DNA from: Pyrus communis
Lineage: Eukaryota; Streptophyta; Magnoliopsida; Rosales; Rosaceae
Length of the DNA stretch: 64,000 bases
Reading direction: 5' to 3'
NCBI RefSeq assembly: GCF_963583255.1
Contig: NC_084817.1
Coordinates: 12,778,121 to 12,842,120, forward strand
Shown: positions 10,823-25,200 of the stretch, in pieces
How the letters are laid out: every line of letters begins with the position of its first letter
Numbering within the stretch: the stretch's first letter is position 1
Notes under the pieces: generated by a model
Seen by the model: the letters and a program-made list of their open reading frames with translations, nothing else
Told to the model about the DNA's origin: nothing
Databases searched by the model: none
Translations under genes and position numbers: made by a program

Positions 10823-13083
10823 TGACACACCCCGACCGAGATCGGAGCGTGCTGGCCGTCACTCAAAGGTGACGTAGCCATGTGCACGTGCGGAAGCTAG
10901 TAAGTAGTAATATAAAGGTACGAATAATTAAAAACTAGCATACAAGTACTAGAATAAGTGCTAGTTAGTGCTATACAAGTTCAGAGCAGGTCTAAAGCAG
11001 TCCAAATAAAACGACAACAGTAGTACGCCCGAAGGCGACCCTACAATGTGGAGTGTCTGTCAGAACGCCGAAAAGCTCTCAAGGGAAACCACCGCAACGG
11101 CTAAGCAACTAGAACCTGGAGGGGCGCAAAACAAAAGCGTGAGTGGGCAAAAACAAAGCTCTTTGAAAACCATTTCATAAAATACATTCTAACCCCTCAC
11201 CGTAAAACCTGTATACTTCCCAGGAAATAAACATATTTACGTAAGTATAGATATGCCCAACGTGCTCAAGGGTATGCCAATCATGCTCAAGATATGCCAT
11301 GTCAAAACCTCGCAATGAAATGTATGTGCTCAGGTATGAATCATATCAATAACATAACATCTGGCAGCCGGAGTCACCTAACGTGACCTGTACGGCTGCA
11401 TATAGAGCTCAATCTCAAACTCAACAACTGAACCTGCCCACGAGTCGGAACCACTCTATGTGGTCTGTACGACAGGCCTGGGTGTAATACATATATACGC
11501 TCTAGTGCTACGATCACGTGAAGGCTGTGCGAATAATCGCGGGTCACCTACGAGTCGGAACCACCTAATGTGGTCTGTACGACAGGCCTATGCACCTAGC
11601 TTGGATCCAAGCTGAGCGTATGGTGCGGGAGGTGAACAACACGTGAAGGACTGTGCCCTACTCTGGGCGGGAGCACTAACACCGGGGGTGCAGGTTATGA
11701 GCTCTCTAAGCATCTCTAAACACTATGTAATGCAATCGTTAATTAACGCTTACCTGGCACTTACCTATGCCTCCACAGCACCCACATATAAATATATATG
11801 GCATATGCATATGTATATGTATGCTACAAATAATGCATACAAAGATGCATAAACGATAAATAATAAAGTGCATGGCATAAGGCAAATAACCCTTTTTAAT
11901 TCAATTTCTGGGAATACAAATGTATATAGGTATATACGGAAAACAAAAGCCCACTCACTGGTATGTAGAAGGGTCGTAGCCCCCCTGTCTCGCGTGTGCA
12001 CGCTCGTCCTCTGGGTACGTGTCACCTAGATGCGAAACAACTATAAAAACGTTAACTTTAAAGCACATAACCCGTTTCTCGTAATAACTTCTCAAACATT
12101 GCTCAAAAAGGACAAATGAATATACCCACGTGCTCTACACAACCTCAGGATCACAACCATATTTTTAGAAAAAATTTTGGACCCCGCACGCGCCCCCACG
12201 CGCCAGCACAGGCACGGACCTACGCGCCCCCCACGCGCGGCCACGTGCCAGGCACACTGACGGTGTCAACAGACGCCGTCAGGAATATTCCGTCAAACTG
12301 ACGGAATATTCCGTTAAATCTAACCGGATCCGTTAACGGCGTTAGGAATATTCCGTCAGAATTGACGGAATATTCCGTCGCCTTCTTCCTTCGATCGCCG
12401 GCAACGTCGCCGGCGCCGGAAACTGGGAAAACCTGCAACTCAGGTTTTCTCACTCATTTTTCAACCGTTTTTCGTGATTTTTGGACCAAATGAAAGCCCT
12501 AGACTAGAAGAACAAGTCCCAACAAGTTTTAAGGGCTAAAACTAAGAGATTATACCTGTGCAAATTCTCCAAAACCGGCCAACTTCGAGCAGGACGATCC
12601 CGACGTCCAAATTCGTCCAACGAAGTACTCCGAGGCTCCTGGGAACCTCACAAACACAACTACGAGCTCAGAAAACCCAAAAACTTAATGTATAACTTTT
12701 GCATGAACAGTACTCAAAACGGACATCGTCGAATCGACGTGAAAACGATGTGTTTCTCACCTGAAAATGCTACGGTTGTGTTCCCCTCGACCTCACGAGC
12801 TCAAATGTGTCCTTGGTTTCCTCGATCCACCACAGTTTGAGGGGTATGTGTGTTGGTCCGTACGTTTTTGGAAGAAGAAGAAGAAGAAAGGGAGAGAGAG
12901 AGAGACACGGGACAGAGACAGAGAGAGGGTGAAGAGAGACAGTGTATGTGCAGGTGTGTGTGTGTGGCCCAAAGCTTGCCAACACCACACAAAGTAACCA
13001 AAAACAATAATACGAAAACCAACTAGGGGTAAAAAGGTCATTTCCTAAGCACATTTCCGATATTTTCGGGACGGGATGTCACA
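10823..13083 (-). repeat. 5' LTR of the Tekay-like element
   Basis: Partner of 3607-5867, same length, with two differences seen by eye. For this minus-strand element it is the promoter LTR. It repeats the hairpin series at 11364-11613 and the palindromic block at 12280-12380. Confidence 0.96.
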
Positions 13084-13088
13084 ATACA

Positions 13089-15685
13089 TACATATACAAA
13101 ACAAAAACTTTACACCCTTAATACAACATCATGCATAGCATATCAAATTAATAATATAATATAATATGAAAAAGTTAAATTAAGTATTTCGTTATTCGTC
13201 TAGGATGTCATGGTAGCGTACCAATTATTGCTAAGTCCTCTACAAATGCAGAAATTCATAAAGTTAGGCTTTTTTAGTTTTAAGCTTGTCAACCAATCAA
13301 ATTACACATATTATATATAGCATTATCCTAACTAACCTAATTACTTTAATCTACGTGATTCAAACTTCGGTTCCAGCTAGCACATTTTTTCATAAACATA
13401 AACATATGAGCCAAACATGCAACGTGGCTAAATCTGTATCTCGATAACCAAATGCCTACAAGCAGTCAACCGTTGGATCCTTGCAAATTTGACAATGGTT
13501 TTGAAGTACCACAAGTACAGCAATGCCTTTATTTGTTTTCTAAGCCTGAGTTCTTGATCAGACGGCCATGATCATCTCTGTCCTCTGAATTGTACCCTTA
13601 AATTCGGACAACTGGAATCAAATCAGAAGGTTGTATGATGTGCCCTAGTACCTCTTAACATACAGCACATATAGTTGAATTCCAGATCACTAGCCCTACT
13701 AAAAACAATTCATGTTAATTAATTCACCCTGCGTGTATGTATCTGTGGAGGTTTTGCTAATTCCATGATCGATGCTGGTTAGTTGCGGCAATGGCAAAGT
13801 CAGAAATCGATCTCAAGAAGGGCCTTTTAAGACATACAAAAGAAATTAAACCGATCATATCAATATAATTAATTGGAGAATATTTAAGGTTTTTTTTTTA
13901 TTGGAATGGAAAATTTATCAAACAAGAGTGATGGGTGTTTAACTTTTTATGAAAAATTTACTATTGAAATGATTATAGCAAAAGAACATAACTTGTTTAC
14001 GAGCTTTAATGAAAGGGGAAGATTCGAACAAAAATTTAAGTTCATATTCTCAAAACTATTACATGAGAGGAATTAGTTGTTCTATTGTTAAACAAAAGGA
14101 GTTCAGTTTCAAAAACGAAGGCTAATTACAAGGTTTATAGACTTATTTTATATAAACTGAATAAAAAAGGAATTAGTTTTTCTGTGGTAAAACAATTAGT
14201 TTTTCTATGGTTACACAAAAGGGGTTCAATTGAAGGCTAATTACAAGGTCTGTAGACTTATTTTATATAAACTGAATAAAAAAGGAATTAGTTTTTGTTT
14301 TTCTATGGTAAAACAAAAGGGGTTCAGTTTGAAAAACGAAGGCTAATTACAAGGTCTGTAGACTTATTTTATATAAACTGGATTAAAAATGAATTAGTTT
14401 TTGTTTTTCTATGGTAAAACAAGGGGTTTAGTAAAAACAAAAAACAAGTTGTTCGACGTCAGTGAACCTCGAACTCATGACAACTTGGAACCATCAAACT
14501 ACAAGCTCTTTACTGTAAATATTTGCAAGCCATACATATATATTCAATAGATGTCAGGATGGGCCTAGTCGCTCCTTGTGGCTCCGCCGCTGAGTTGCGG
14601 GATGTGAATTCTCAATCCATCGGCAAAACAACAGTGGTGTCATTCACATCCATCAACTATACAGTAAGATTTTTGACACTAAAAGAGTATGTACTTGCTT
14701 AAACTTTTTGTTTTTTCTTGTTTTGTTAGAATTCGGTTAGGTTTAGAATTTGAATATTCGATCCTCTCCAACATAAGAGGAAAAATAAAAAATTACCATA
14801 TGTTAACTATAAAATTATTAATCTCGTAAACATATAGTAATGGAGTTGACAATGTATAACATTTAAATTAATTATTGTTTGATGACGATTGCTTTGTTTA
14901 TAAAGGTCTTCGCCCTTGCCTTCCTTAACCCTCAAACTATGCCTGCAAATCAGTGTATTATAAGTTTAAACAAGTAACCACTTGTCACAGAAAGCATTTG
15001 ATTTCCATGTGTGTGAAAGACCGATAGGGGCCACAAGGTATTGCTGGTCACTGTCAACATGGTGAACCATCGTCGGCAGAGATTTATGCTGTAAGTAAAA
15101 TAAGCTTAAAATAATAATATTAATGGATTAGTAATATATGGGGAAGAAACACCAGAAAAGAAAAGGAATAATAATGCACATGATCAAGGACATGCTATGT
15201 ATGTTGCCATGAGATCATTGGAATCTATTATCTGGCAGATGAATGAACTAGAACCATTTCATTTGAAGAATTCTTTTTCTCATATCTATTCCCCCATCAC
15301 GGTAAAAATCAACTTGATCTTACTTATGATTTTGAAATGTATATTTAAAAAAAACACACATATGTCAAACTCCCTCCATAAAGTAATCTTACGTTATAAT
15401 CCAAACCATTTGTAGGTCGCTATTCATAGATCATCTTTATGAATATTCATTGAAATAAAAAAATAAAAAAATAAAAAATTATTTAGATATTTGTATGTGA
15501 CCTAATAAATTGACAAACACAATATTGTCGAAAAACAATAAAATTTTGACGTTAATAATTTAAGGGAAATGATAACCAAAAAAAATAATCCATTTAGGTT
15601 ATTAGAGATGTTATAAAAAAGTTTGATCACAAATAGGGCTAGTTAAATATAGAAATAAACTCCACATTGTAATAAGTTAGAAGTC
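13089..15685. other. Intergenic upstream of ACO5
   Basis: No gene is recognised. The main internal structure is the 14071-14440 direct-repeat array, listed separately. Short open frames such as 15197-15415 show no domain and lie in AT-rich sequence. Confidence 0.5.
14071..14440. repeat. About 3.5 tandem copies of a 100-115-bp unit
   Basis: Each unit starts GGAATTAGTTTTT (or a close variant), contains AAGGCTAATTACAAGGT and TAGACTTATTTTATATAA, and ends in AACTGAATAAAAAA or similar. Units begin near 14071, 14168, 14283 and 14389; the last is cut short. The second unit has an internal partial duplication of its first part. Confidence 0.8.
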
Positions 15686-15701
15686 AAAGTATAACTTGAT
15701 A

Positions 15702-15815
15702 CACAAGTGGTCCTCTACCACACTGGTGAGGAGTGTTGCCTCTACCACGACGTGAGTTCGAACCTCGTCAACTCTAATCTAACAAACTTATCGTTTGACA
15801 TTAAAAGAAAAAAAA
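15702..15815 (+). mobile_element. tRNA-derived SINE with 16-bp target duplication
   Basis: A 114-bp body ends in an A-rich tail and is bounded by perfect 16-bp direct repeats (AAAGTATAACTTGATA at 15686-15701 and 15816-15831). Inside, CACAAGTGGT near the 5' end resembles a degenerate polymerase III box A, and GAGTTCGAACC at 15754-15764 matches a box B. Long target duplications, A-tail and A/B boxes are the hallmarks of a SINE mobilised by LINE machinery. The family name is not known to me. Confidence 0.85.
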
Positions 15816-16239
15816 AAAGTATAACTTGATATAGAGATAAGATAACAATGATTTTCACACCCTAAAGTCAAAAAAATAATTTTTGTAACGATACCTTGTC
15901 ACACTTCTTCCATATTTTATTTTGTTGTAGTAGCAAATTATTAGTGGCCATCAAGATATCTATCCAATGGCAGCTAATTAATTTGGACATGATTATATGG
16001 TTCATGTAATTGATATAGTAATTAAAAAGAATAAGGGAAACTCAACGAGGTGAATCACCTGCAGGAAGAGTATGCTTATGTTGTGGGTTGCCAATGCTAC
16101 CTCACAAAGCATTGACCTTGTATCTAATTTTAAAATGCGAAGGGTCACCGTCCCATACCTTTTACCCTAACGGCTACATTGGAAGTAACAACAAAGGGGA
16201 AAAAATATTAAAAGAATAAAAAGTTAACGTCCAACAGAT

Positions 16240-16262
16240 GGCGGGAAATTTTTCTATAAATA
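16240..16262 (+). promoter_or_regulatory. ACO5 core promoter: TATA box with E2F-like site
   Basis: TATAAATA at 16255-16262 lies 108 bp before the ATG and would place transcription start near 16290. Directly upstream, GGCGGGAAA at 16240-16248 matches the core of E2F binding sites. The TATA call is strong by position; the E2F assignment is only a motif match. Confidence 0.6.
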
Positions 16263-16300
16263 GGCTGATCACCACCCTTTCTTCCTCACCACATCCACCA

Positions 16301-16312
<12 letters not shown>

Positions 16313-16331
<19 letters not shown>
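16313..16331 (+). repeat. CT microsatellite in ACO5 5' UTR
   Basis: About nine CT dinucleotides lie 38 bp before the start codon in the inferred leader. CT/GA tracts in 5' leaders are common in plant genes and recur near the MEI1-like and UBN starts here. Confidence 0.85.
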
Positions 16332-16369
16332 ATTTGTGAAGCGTAATTTTTTTTGTTTTAATCAGATCA

Positions 16370-17701
<1,332 letters not shown>

Positions 17702-19219
17702 AAAACATATGATCCAAATTAAATGGGGATAAATTTACTTCGCTTTTTATCACTTGGGTGGTTAAGCACGTACTATTATTACATACTCGCTCGTCTCGCT
17801 CTCAACTGAAAAACTTCTGTGTGGGAGGAGAAAGCTGAAGTGGGTGTAAGTCAGTCTGTGTGTTATGTGCTTGACGTTGCTTTTTTCTTATGTATTGGTG
17901 TGTAATCCTGAGGATGCTTAAAAGCTCCATTTCAGATTTGCTAGGTAAATAGTAAAATATTATGGATTGCAATCTTAAATTTTGTTGTTGGTTATGCCCT
18001 TCTCCTTCTTTCCTTATGTAGCAATGAAACTTCTTTTTTTTGTTTTTTTTTTTTGACAAGACAATATCATATACGTACTATTGTTAGGGAGATTTAAGTT
18101 TTGAGTGTAAGGAGATGGATACATTGCTCTTACCAACTGATCTAACCAATCTACATGTATCAATGGACTTTGATGGCCACTTTTTGGTTAATAGACTTGT
18201 CATAATTAGCTAGATGCATTTTAGCAATGCATAGATTCAACTTAACTAGAAATTAAAATCTTTTTTTTTTGTTTTTTTTGTTTTTTTTTTTTTTTTGGTT
18301 TTGTACTAATGAAGTTGAGAGGGAAGAATCTAGCCCTGGACCTCAGGTTACTCACTTCAGCTATAAGCCTTTTACGTATTGTTTTTTATGTTTAACAGTT
18401 CTTTACGTGTTTTAGCAATGCATATAATCAACTTAACTAGAAATTAAATCTACTTTCCTTGGGTTTTTTTCTTTTTTTTTTTATTTATTTTTTTTTTTTG
18501 TTTTTTTTTTATACTAGCGATGTTGCGAGGGAAGAATCTAGCATTCGACCTCAGATTATTCTTAACCGCTTCAACTACAAGCCTTTTACGTATTTTTTTA
18601 TGTTTAACGGTTCTTTACAGGCGTCTTTGATGGTTCCCTATATGTTTAGCAAATCCTAAGTATATCCACATGGAACAGCCTAATGACAAAATTCACAAAA
18701 CCTAAAAGGAAGCAAGCCACCAATTGCCATAAAAACTTATTGACCATAAGGAATTAGTCATGCCACCAATACTATAGTTTAGTGTATTCCTCTTCACTGT
18801 TAAGTGAAAAGTCTTAGTTCGATTTTTGCCAAAAACGAATTTGAACCATATTATTGCTAGTACATTTTGAGACTTAACCCACTCCTCCACCCCCTTCAGC
18901 AAATAATATAATTTGTTAGAAAGAAAAAAAAAAGAAATTGGTCCTACTTTCTCTAGTAAGATTTTCAATTCTAGTCTCTCTCATGAAAAAAAAAAAAAAA
19001 TAGATGTGATGGAAAATTAATAGCACTTAAAAAATGAAAAGAGGATCACTCAATAACATCCATGAAAGAGTAAGTATAATTTCTACTGCTTTATACTGAG
19101 AATGAACATACTTACTCTCAGTTTGATTTCCTCTAATCTGTAATATGTACAATAATATACAGAATCATTAACCAAGAAGGAAGAGTGGAGTAGGTTTCCT
19201 TTTTTTTCGTTTCGGAGGC
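17702..19219. other. Intergenic between convergent ACO5 and NADK2
   Basis: Holds both 3' ends and T/A-rich sequence. The only structure is a tandem duplication at about 18217-18617, listed separately. No gene is supported. Confidence 0.6.
18217..18617 (-). repeat. About 200-bp tandem duplication with SINE-like antisense bodies
   Basis: Two copies run from TTTTAGCAATGCATA (18217 and about 18411) through a long T tract to TTTAACRGTTCTTTAC. Read on the minus strand each copy has a body with a degenerate box B (GAGGTCGAATGC in the second copy) followed by an A-rich tail, which suggests a short tRNA-derived element duplicated together with its flank. No clean target duplication was found, so the SINE reading is tentative. 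Confidence 0.55.
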
Positions 19220-22200
19220 TTAAAGGGCCTTTTGATCTAGTCTTTCGTTCCAGTTTAGGCAACGAATCAAGCTTCGAAACCAATCACCTGTTTGGTCACG
19301 TTTGTTAACAGTTGGAAGTGGGTGTTCGCTCATAGATATTCGGACAGAGTCTCCTCTTGAGAGTTGCTGCCTTCTCTTTCCGTCAAAAGAAACCCAGGCA
19401 TTGCTTCGAGCATCACTTGGAATCTGTACAAGTAAATGAGTTATCTCATGAATACAACAGCTCGCTATAATTATAAAAATCCTCTCCTAGTCCTCCAGAT
19501 ATAACAATAAATAATGCTGGAAGCGTGGGGGAAAACAAGATTCACCTTCAATTCAAGCTTTGCAGAATCTGGAAGTATAACTGGTCTAAATGAGAGGGAG
19601 TGTGGGCAGATTGGGGTAAACAACATGCACGGGACATTTGGATGCACCTGCATTTCATCTTATCTAGTGTTAGAAGCACAATGACTTTGTTAAAAATCAA
19701 CCGCAACAACGAGAGACAAATAATAAAAATTGTGGTTTCAGCATGAATTTCTACTTTGATTGGTCAATATGTATAATATCTTCAAATTGAAAGTCAGTAA
19801 CTTGTTTATAAACTTGCCCCACACTAGTTTGAATTAGCCAAATAAATAAGGACTCCTACGTGTGCTTAAACACAAACTAGCAATTTTCTGAGCAAACACC
19901 TCATCAATCCTACGTTCAGGCAAAAAGCAACTAAATGTCTAGCATAAATTAGGAATACACACACGCACGCATATGTACTAACATAGACTTTGAGCACCAC
20001 TTCTAAGTACATTAAAATAGACGTCTGCCATACGAATCTCCATAATCTTTATAGTAGGAACTAGCATTTTTAAACAAATCATATACAGAAATAAGTATAT
20101 GGAAGAGAATTTCTCTTTCATTAGGAAATATCACACCTAACGCAAACTGAACCACCCAAGCCCTTCAATTTGCACAAGTGCCAGGTACCAAATATTGAAA
20201 GATGGTCACTACGACACTGAAGAGGACTTTGCTTACCATGGAACCTCCTGCAGCTGTAGAGTATGCAGTACTTCCTGTAGGTGTAGCGATAATGACCCCA
20301 TCACCTTGGACCTAAAAGATGTGGCATTTTTCAATAGACAGCATGACAACATAATTGTTACGGAAACTCTCCATGTTATATGAATTTCATCACATCAGAT
20401 GCCATCCATATAGTAATTACTCTCACAGATTTGACAGCTAGGAAAAGAAAAAGAAACGGCCTTCTATGACTGTGGAGAACAAAGTACAACTCATTTACTC
20501 GTGAAAAGTTTAGGACATTATTAGAGCCTATTACAATAATCATTTTATAAGATATGCAATAACAATCTCACCTTGGTTATAAGCCGGTCTTGTTCATAAC
20601 ATTCAATCTTAGAAAGGTATGGATTAGAACCTCGATCAACAACTATTTCATTCAAGACATCAAATACTTTCCCAGGCATTGCTTTACCCTTTCGAAAAAT
20701 CTCACACCTGAGCCGCATTCTAAGAGTTATATAAACACCATCACTTGTGTTATTTCCATGGATCACTTGCCTTAAGTCCTGCATATAGTCATCAAACTGA
20801 TACAAAAATATAAGATGGGTTAGACAACTGACAATCTATGAGAGAACATAAATCAACTACAAGCCTACAAAAGACAATCAAAGAACTCACCGTATGGGAA
20901 GTCAAAAATCCCAGAGATCCAAGATTAAATGATACAATTGGGGGAACAGCACCTTTAAACAGATTTGAAGCATGGAGTATAACCCCATCTCCTCCCAGGC
21001 ATGCCACAAAATCAACCCTCTCATGCAAATCACTGAATGTATCAATCAAGTATAGCAAATTTCCAATAAGGTCGTGAAATATACAAACTGCTATCCAACT
21101 TTAGGTACAAGTTTGGTACCTGGTATCTTGACTATAGAAGGTCTGAACAAATCCAAACCCTGGGATTCTAGCAAACACATCATGCACATCCGGTTCCACC
21201 AGAACATTCATTTTCTCTTGGTAATACAAGAAAGAGACAACCTACACAAAGACATGGAAAAAGCAATAAGAATATCCAGCGAACAAACTCACAAATTAAA
21301 TAATCGTACATTTAAAAATAACTGCTGACATAGTAAGATATCTTCCAATATACCAGCAGAAAATAAAAATGCATCCATATACTGTATGGTGCACACAAGG
21401 CCCTTTCACAGAGGGATCCCTACATTTGCAAAACTGGGAATCCCTTTGTGGGGACCATGGGGCATTGTCGCTTAACGATCTAAACAGTTTTAAGTCTTCC
21501 TAAATGATCATCCTTGTTTATGATAATAATCCCAATCAGAAATCATTAAGATATCTGACTACATTAACGAAATAGACAAACACAATGTTTCTGGTAAACA
21601 CTTGCATGATCATGAATCCGTGATGATAATCAAAGGGTTTGACTGGTTTTTTACAAGGATGATTTGTGGATGTAGAATGAAAAAGATAGTCAGTTCGGAA
21701 CATTGAACTATAAGAGGAGAAAGCCCACCTGGGATCCCACTATATGTATGCTACTAAATGCCAAATTGTTTGAAATACATGTGTGGAGGAGCTGTAGTAA
21801 GAACATGTTCCCCTTAATTTACCCTTTAGTTTGTTCAAGTTCATGTACTAGCAAAGCAAGCAATCTGTAATGCTTAATGAACTAACCCCATTGCCTAAGT
21901 TGTTCATTCTCATTGTAGTGGATGTAGGAATTTTGTAATGAGCATGATCTTTCCGGTTTACACTCTTGTATTCATACACATTAATCGTTGATACAAACTC
22001 TGTATTTTTTTTTAAGAGAAAATTTATATATAAAAAAAAATAATAAAAAATAAAAAAAGAAAAAAAAGAGAGATGCAAAACAATATGGACAAGACTTCCA
22101 ACTAAATAACAGAGTTTAGAAACTCTGACTGACACCAGTTCTATCATTAGACCACATTGCAAGTAAAAAATGGAAAGTATCATCTAAAAACAGATAGTAG

Positions 22201-25200
22201 GTTTTAAATATGAGTAGAATATTTACAGATACTAGATTCTCAGATGGTACCTCTTTAGCTTGTTGCATGAGTTCTTGCCCTAGCTTCTTCAACACTAATA
22301 CTGTCTTTGGTGAGGATTTCCACATAAGCATTTGCTGCTGGGTACTTGGATGAGTGAAGGCCAAGGAGGATTCCGTCACCTTTTCTCGGCTACAAGAGAA
22401 TCCATCTGTTCGAACTAAAAACATCTCAGCTTTCTTTCTTGACTGCACCCTTACAACACCAGTTGCAGAAGCACACATATTTCCTTCAATTGACCCCAGG
22501 TCATCGTCTCCTGAAGCTAAGGTGGCTCCACCATTACTCTTCCTATCCTCATTTACTGCTTTAGGTAAGACACTCTCATCATAACTACTACTCGGAGTAG
22601 TAGACACATTACTTGCAATTTCATTCACTTCATCAAATCCGTTCACAACTGGACGAACAGAACCAGAATTAACACTAGTCAAATACTTCCCATTTCCAGA
22701 AGTAGAGGTCTGGACTTCTGGAGACAGATCCTTTCTGTAAGGTGGCCCATATGAATTTTGTACCACCACAAGCTCGGGTGCTGAATTGGTACCGCCTCTC
22801 TGCATTGTTTTAATATTGATACCTCTGGAAATTGGTAATGTAGCCAACCTTTTTAAGTGATGATTAAAATAGGAGTGAGGTGAGATGCTTTTTCTCCCCA
22901 GAAACCTGGACATTTCTTTTCTAGAGAAAACATTACAAGGAGGAACTTGGGCATTCAGGGGTTCAACTTCCCTGCAAAAGTTCATCATATTTCCTTCCCC
23001 ATTTTTATCTGGTTCTACTGATGTCATGCCTTGGACAGACATAAGGCTGTTATATGTCCCATTTGAGCTCTGATTTGTTTCATCCCTATCTGAAGACACA
23101 TCCTTTTGAAATACACCATTTAAACCATAAGTTTTGTCCAGTTCCCCTTGCAGTGGCTTGTTCTTTCCCGGGATAGACCTTTTCTTAGAAGTGGAAGGCT
23201 CCAGCACTTCGCCTGCCCCATTTGTATTTTGTAGTAACACATCGTTGATAGCGCTTGACTGCTTGGAGACAAACTGCACATTATAACGTGACGAGTATTG
23301 CCTCCATCTAGAAACCATGGCAGAAGTTCTCAACGCTCCTTCCTTACTATGAAGATAGATCGGCTTCTTGCTGCAATCTGAAACCAAAGATGCAAATTTC
23401 TCAACCTGCTCCATTGAAGGTGCAGTCCCAACTTCAACTGGAATTTTGACCAATTCAACTTTCCCGGATGCAATAGCATCATCTATGGCTGAATGATAAG
23501 CTTTGTCTTTTACAGTCTCTGCCCTAAGGTCAACAATAGTTTTATATCCTTTCTCTAGTAACCACTTCAGACCTTCTTCTGTTACCTGGCCACCCCTCCA
23601 AAAAGCTATCTCCGAATCTATGGACCTAATGTCCTCTTTACAAGAGGATAAGTAAACAGGAGCCCAATTCGCAAAAAGTGTATGGCAAGGATAATCCTCC
23701 CCTCGGGGAAAACCAGAATCATAACAGACATTCTTCAGTCTCTGAAGTTTCCTCCATACATCCAAGCTTCGATCATCCCCAGGAACCAACCAGTTTTCAA
23801 GAGCAACGTGCAAGCTCTCGCAACACCTTTTCACCTCACTCCTGAAAATGGCAAGTGGAGGAAGCTCATCCTCCATTACACTTAAATCTGCAAGGCGAAT
23901 GGACGATCTACCAGAAAGCACATCCTCCCTTCCTTTGTTCAACAGGGATACCATACACCCAATCACAGAGACAATTTTATCCTCCAAAAGTGGTTTTTCC
24001 TCTGATGGGTAATCATAATAAACACTACATTCACCCGTTACTGGATTGCATAATGTGTCCATCAATGCACTATGAAGCCGTTCAGCACATCTAAAGATTC
24101 TACAGTATGCCTCAATTTCTGCAATATCTCCAGGAATAGGACCAATTCTAGGTAATTGCGAAGGATCATGAGGCCGAAAGGTCTTCAAATTCAGAAGCAG
24201 TGTTAGTCTACTATACAAAACTTACAAGAGGTCATCAAGTTATTAAGTTTCCACTATAAATCATACACTTCTTCATATGATTAATATCATCAAAATAAGG
24301 TTATATACACAAGGTTCGCAAATTAAGCACACGTTTTGAAACCAACACAGACATGCACGCTGTATACAAAAACAAAGGGTAAACTAACAAACTGAAAGGG
24401 ATGAAGGGGGGTGTATTCAATTGGGAATTTGAGAGATTTAAATGGATTTATAAATCCATGGATTTTTATGGAGTTTAATTGGTTTGTAGAGATTCCATGT
24501 AAAATTTTGATTCAATTCGCACGAAATCTCATGGGAAGAGGTGAGATTTGTGGATGCTTAAAACACACTACGAAATCTCTCCAATTCCCTCTAATTCCTC
24601 AACTTTTTCAAATTCTTTAAAATCAAATTCTAATTGAATACACCTGGAATGTTACAAACTTTTTTAAAATCCTAATTGAATACGCATTGAATTTCAGAGA
24701 ATCACTTAAAATCATGTAGATTCATTAAAAGAATTAAATTCCCTCAAAATTCCAACTGAATACACCCCAAAATTTATTCCATGACAACAAGTATTTCTTG
24801 CCGCCGGATTACGAATGACATAAACACGGTTCGATTGGTTTGTGTTGATTCCAAATTCCAAAATCCAGTTGAGAGATTTTCAACTAGTAAATAGCAACAA
24901 AAATCACCAATAAAAGTGCGAGCACTAATGATCGAAACAATTCGAAAGCATAAAAATTTAGACAAAATTGATTTTATACACAAAATCTAACATAACTCTG
25001 ACAGTAGATTATCAAACAAATCCCAATCAAACCCATTTCTTTGTTTTGGCCAATCAATGAAACCCATTTGCAGTTTTAGCATAATCTCAGTCTTTCTGTT
25101 ACCAATTCAACAACTCCACCGCCACTCAAATGTCAGAAACAAGGGAGAGAATTAATACTAGAGTGAGTAGTCTAACCTGAGAGTCCAAGCCGAAGCTGAG

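Larger units (their letters stand above)
3607..13083 (-). mobile_element. Complete Ty3/gypsy chromovirus (Tekay/Del-like) LTR retrotransposon
   Basis: The element is 9477 bp and lies on the minus strand. It has two 2261-bp LTRs, a 13-nt initiator-Met primer-binding site next to the 5' LTR, a purine-rich tract next to the 3' LTR, and one long gag-pol frame. A 5-bp target duplication ATACA flanks it (3602-3606 and 13084-13088). Domain order is gag, protease, reverse transcriptase, RNase H, integrase, chromodomain, which is the Ty3/gypsy chromovirus order; the long LTRs and the C-terminal motif [15 protein letters not shown] are typical of the Tekay/Del group. Aligning the LTRs by eye I found only two substitutions (3986 A against 11202 G; 4021 G against 11237 T), so the insertion is very recent. 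It sits between decayed element remnants and the ACO5 upstream region. Confidence 0.95.

Noticed and set aside
22116..22250. Extension of the large NADK2 frame beyond the exon
   Set aside because: The family sequence stops at AKE, where a GT donor (22249-22250) is present; the remaining codons are intron read-through.
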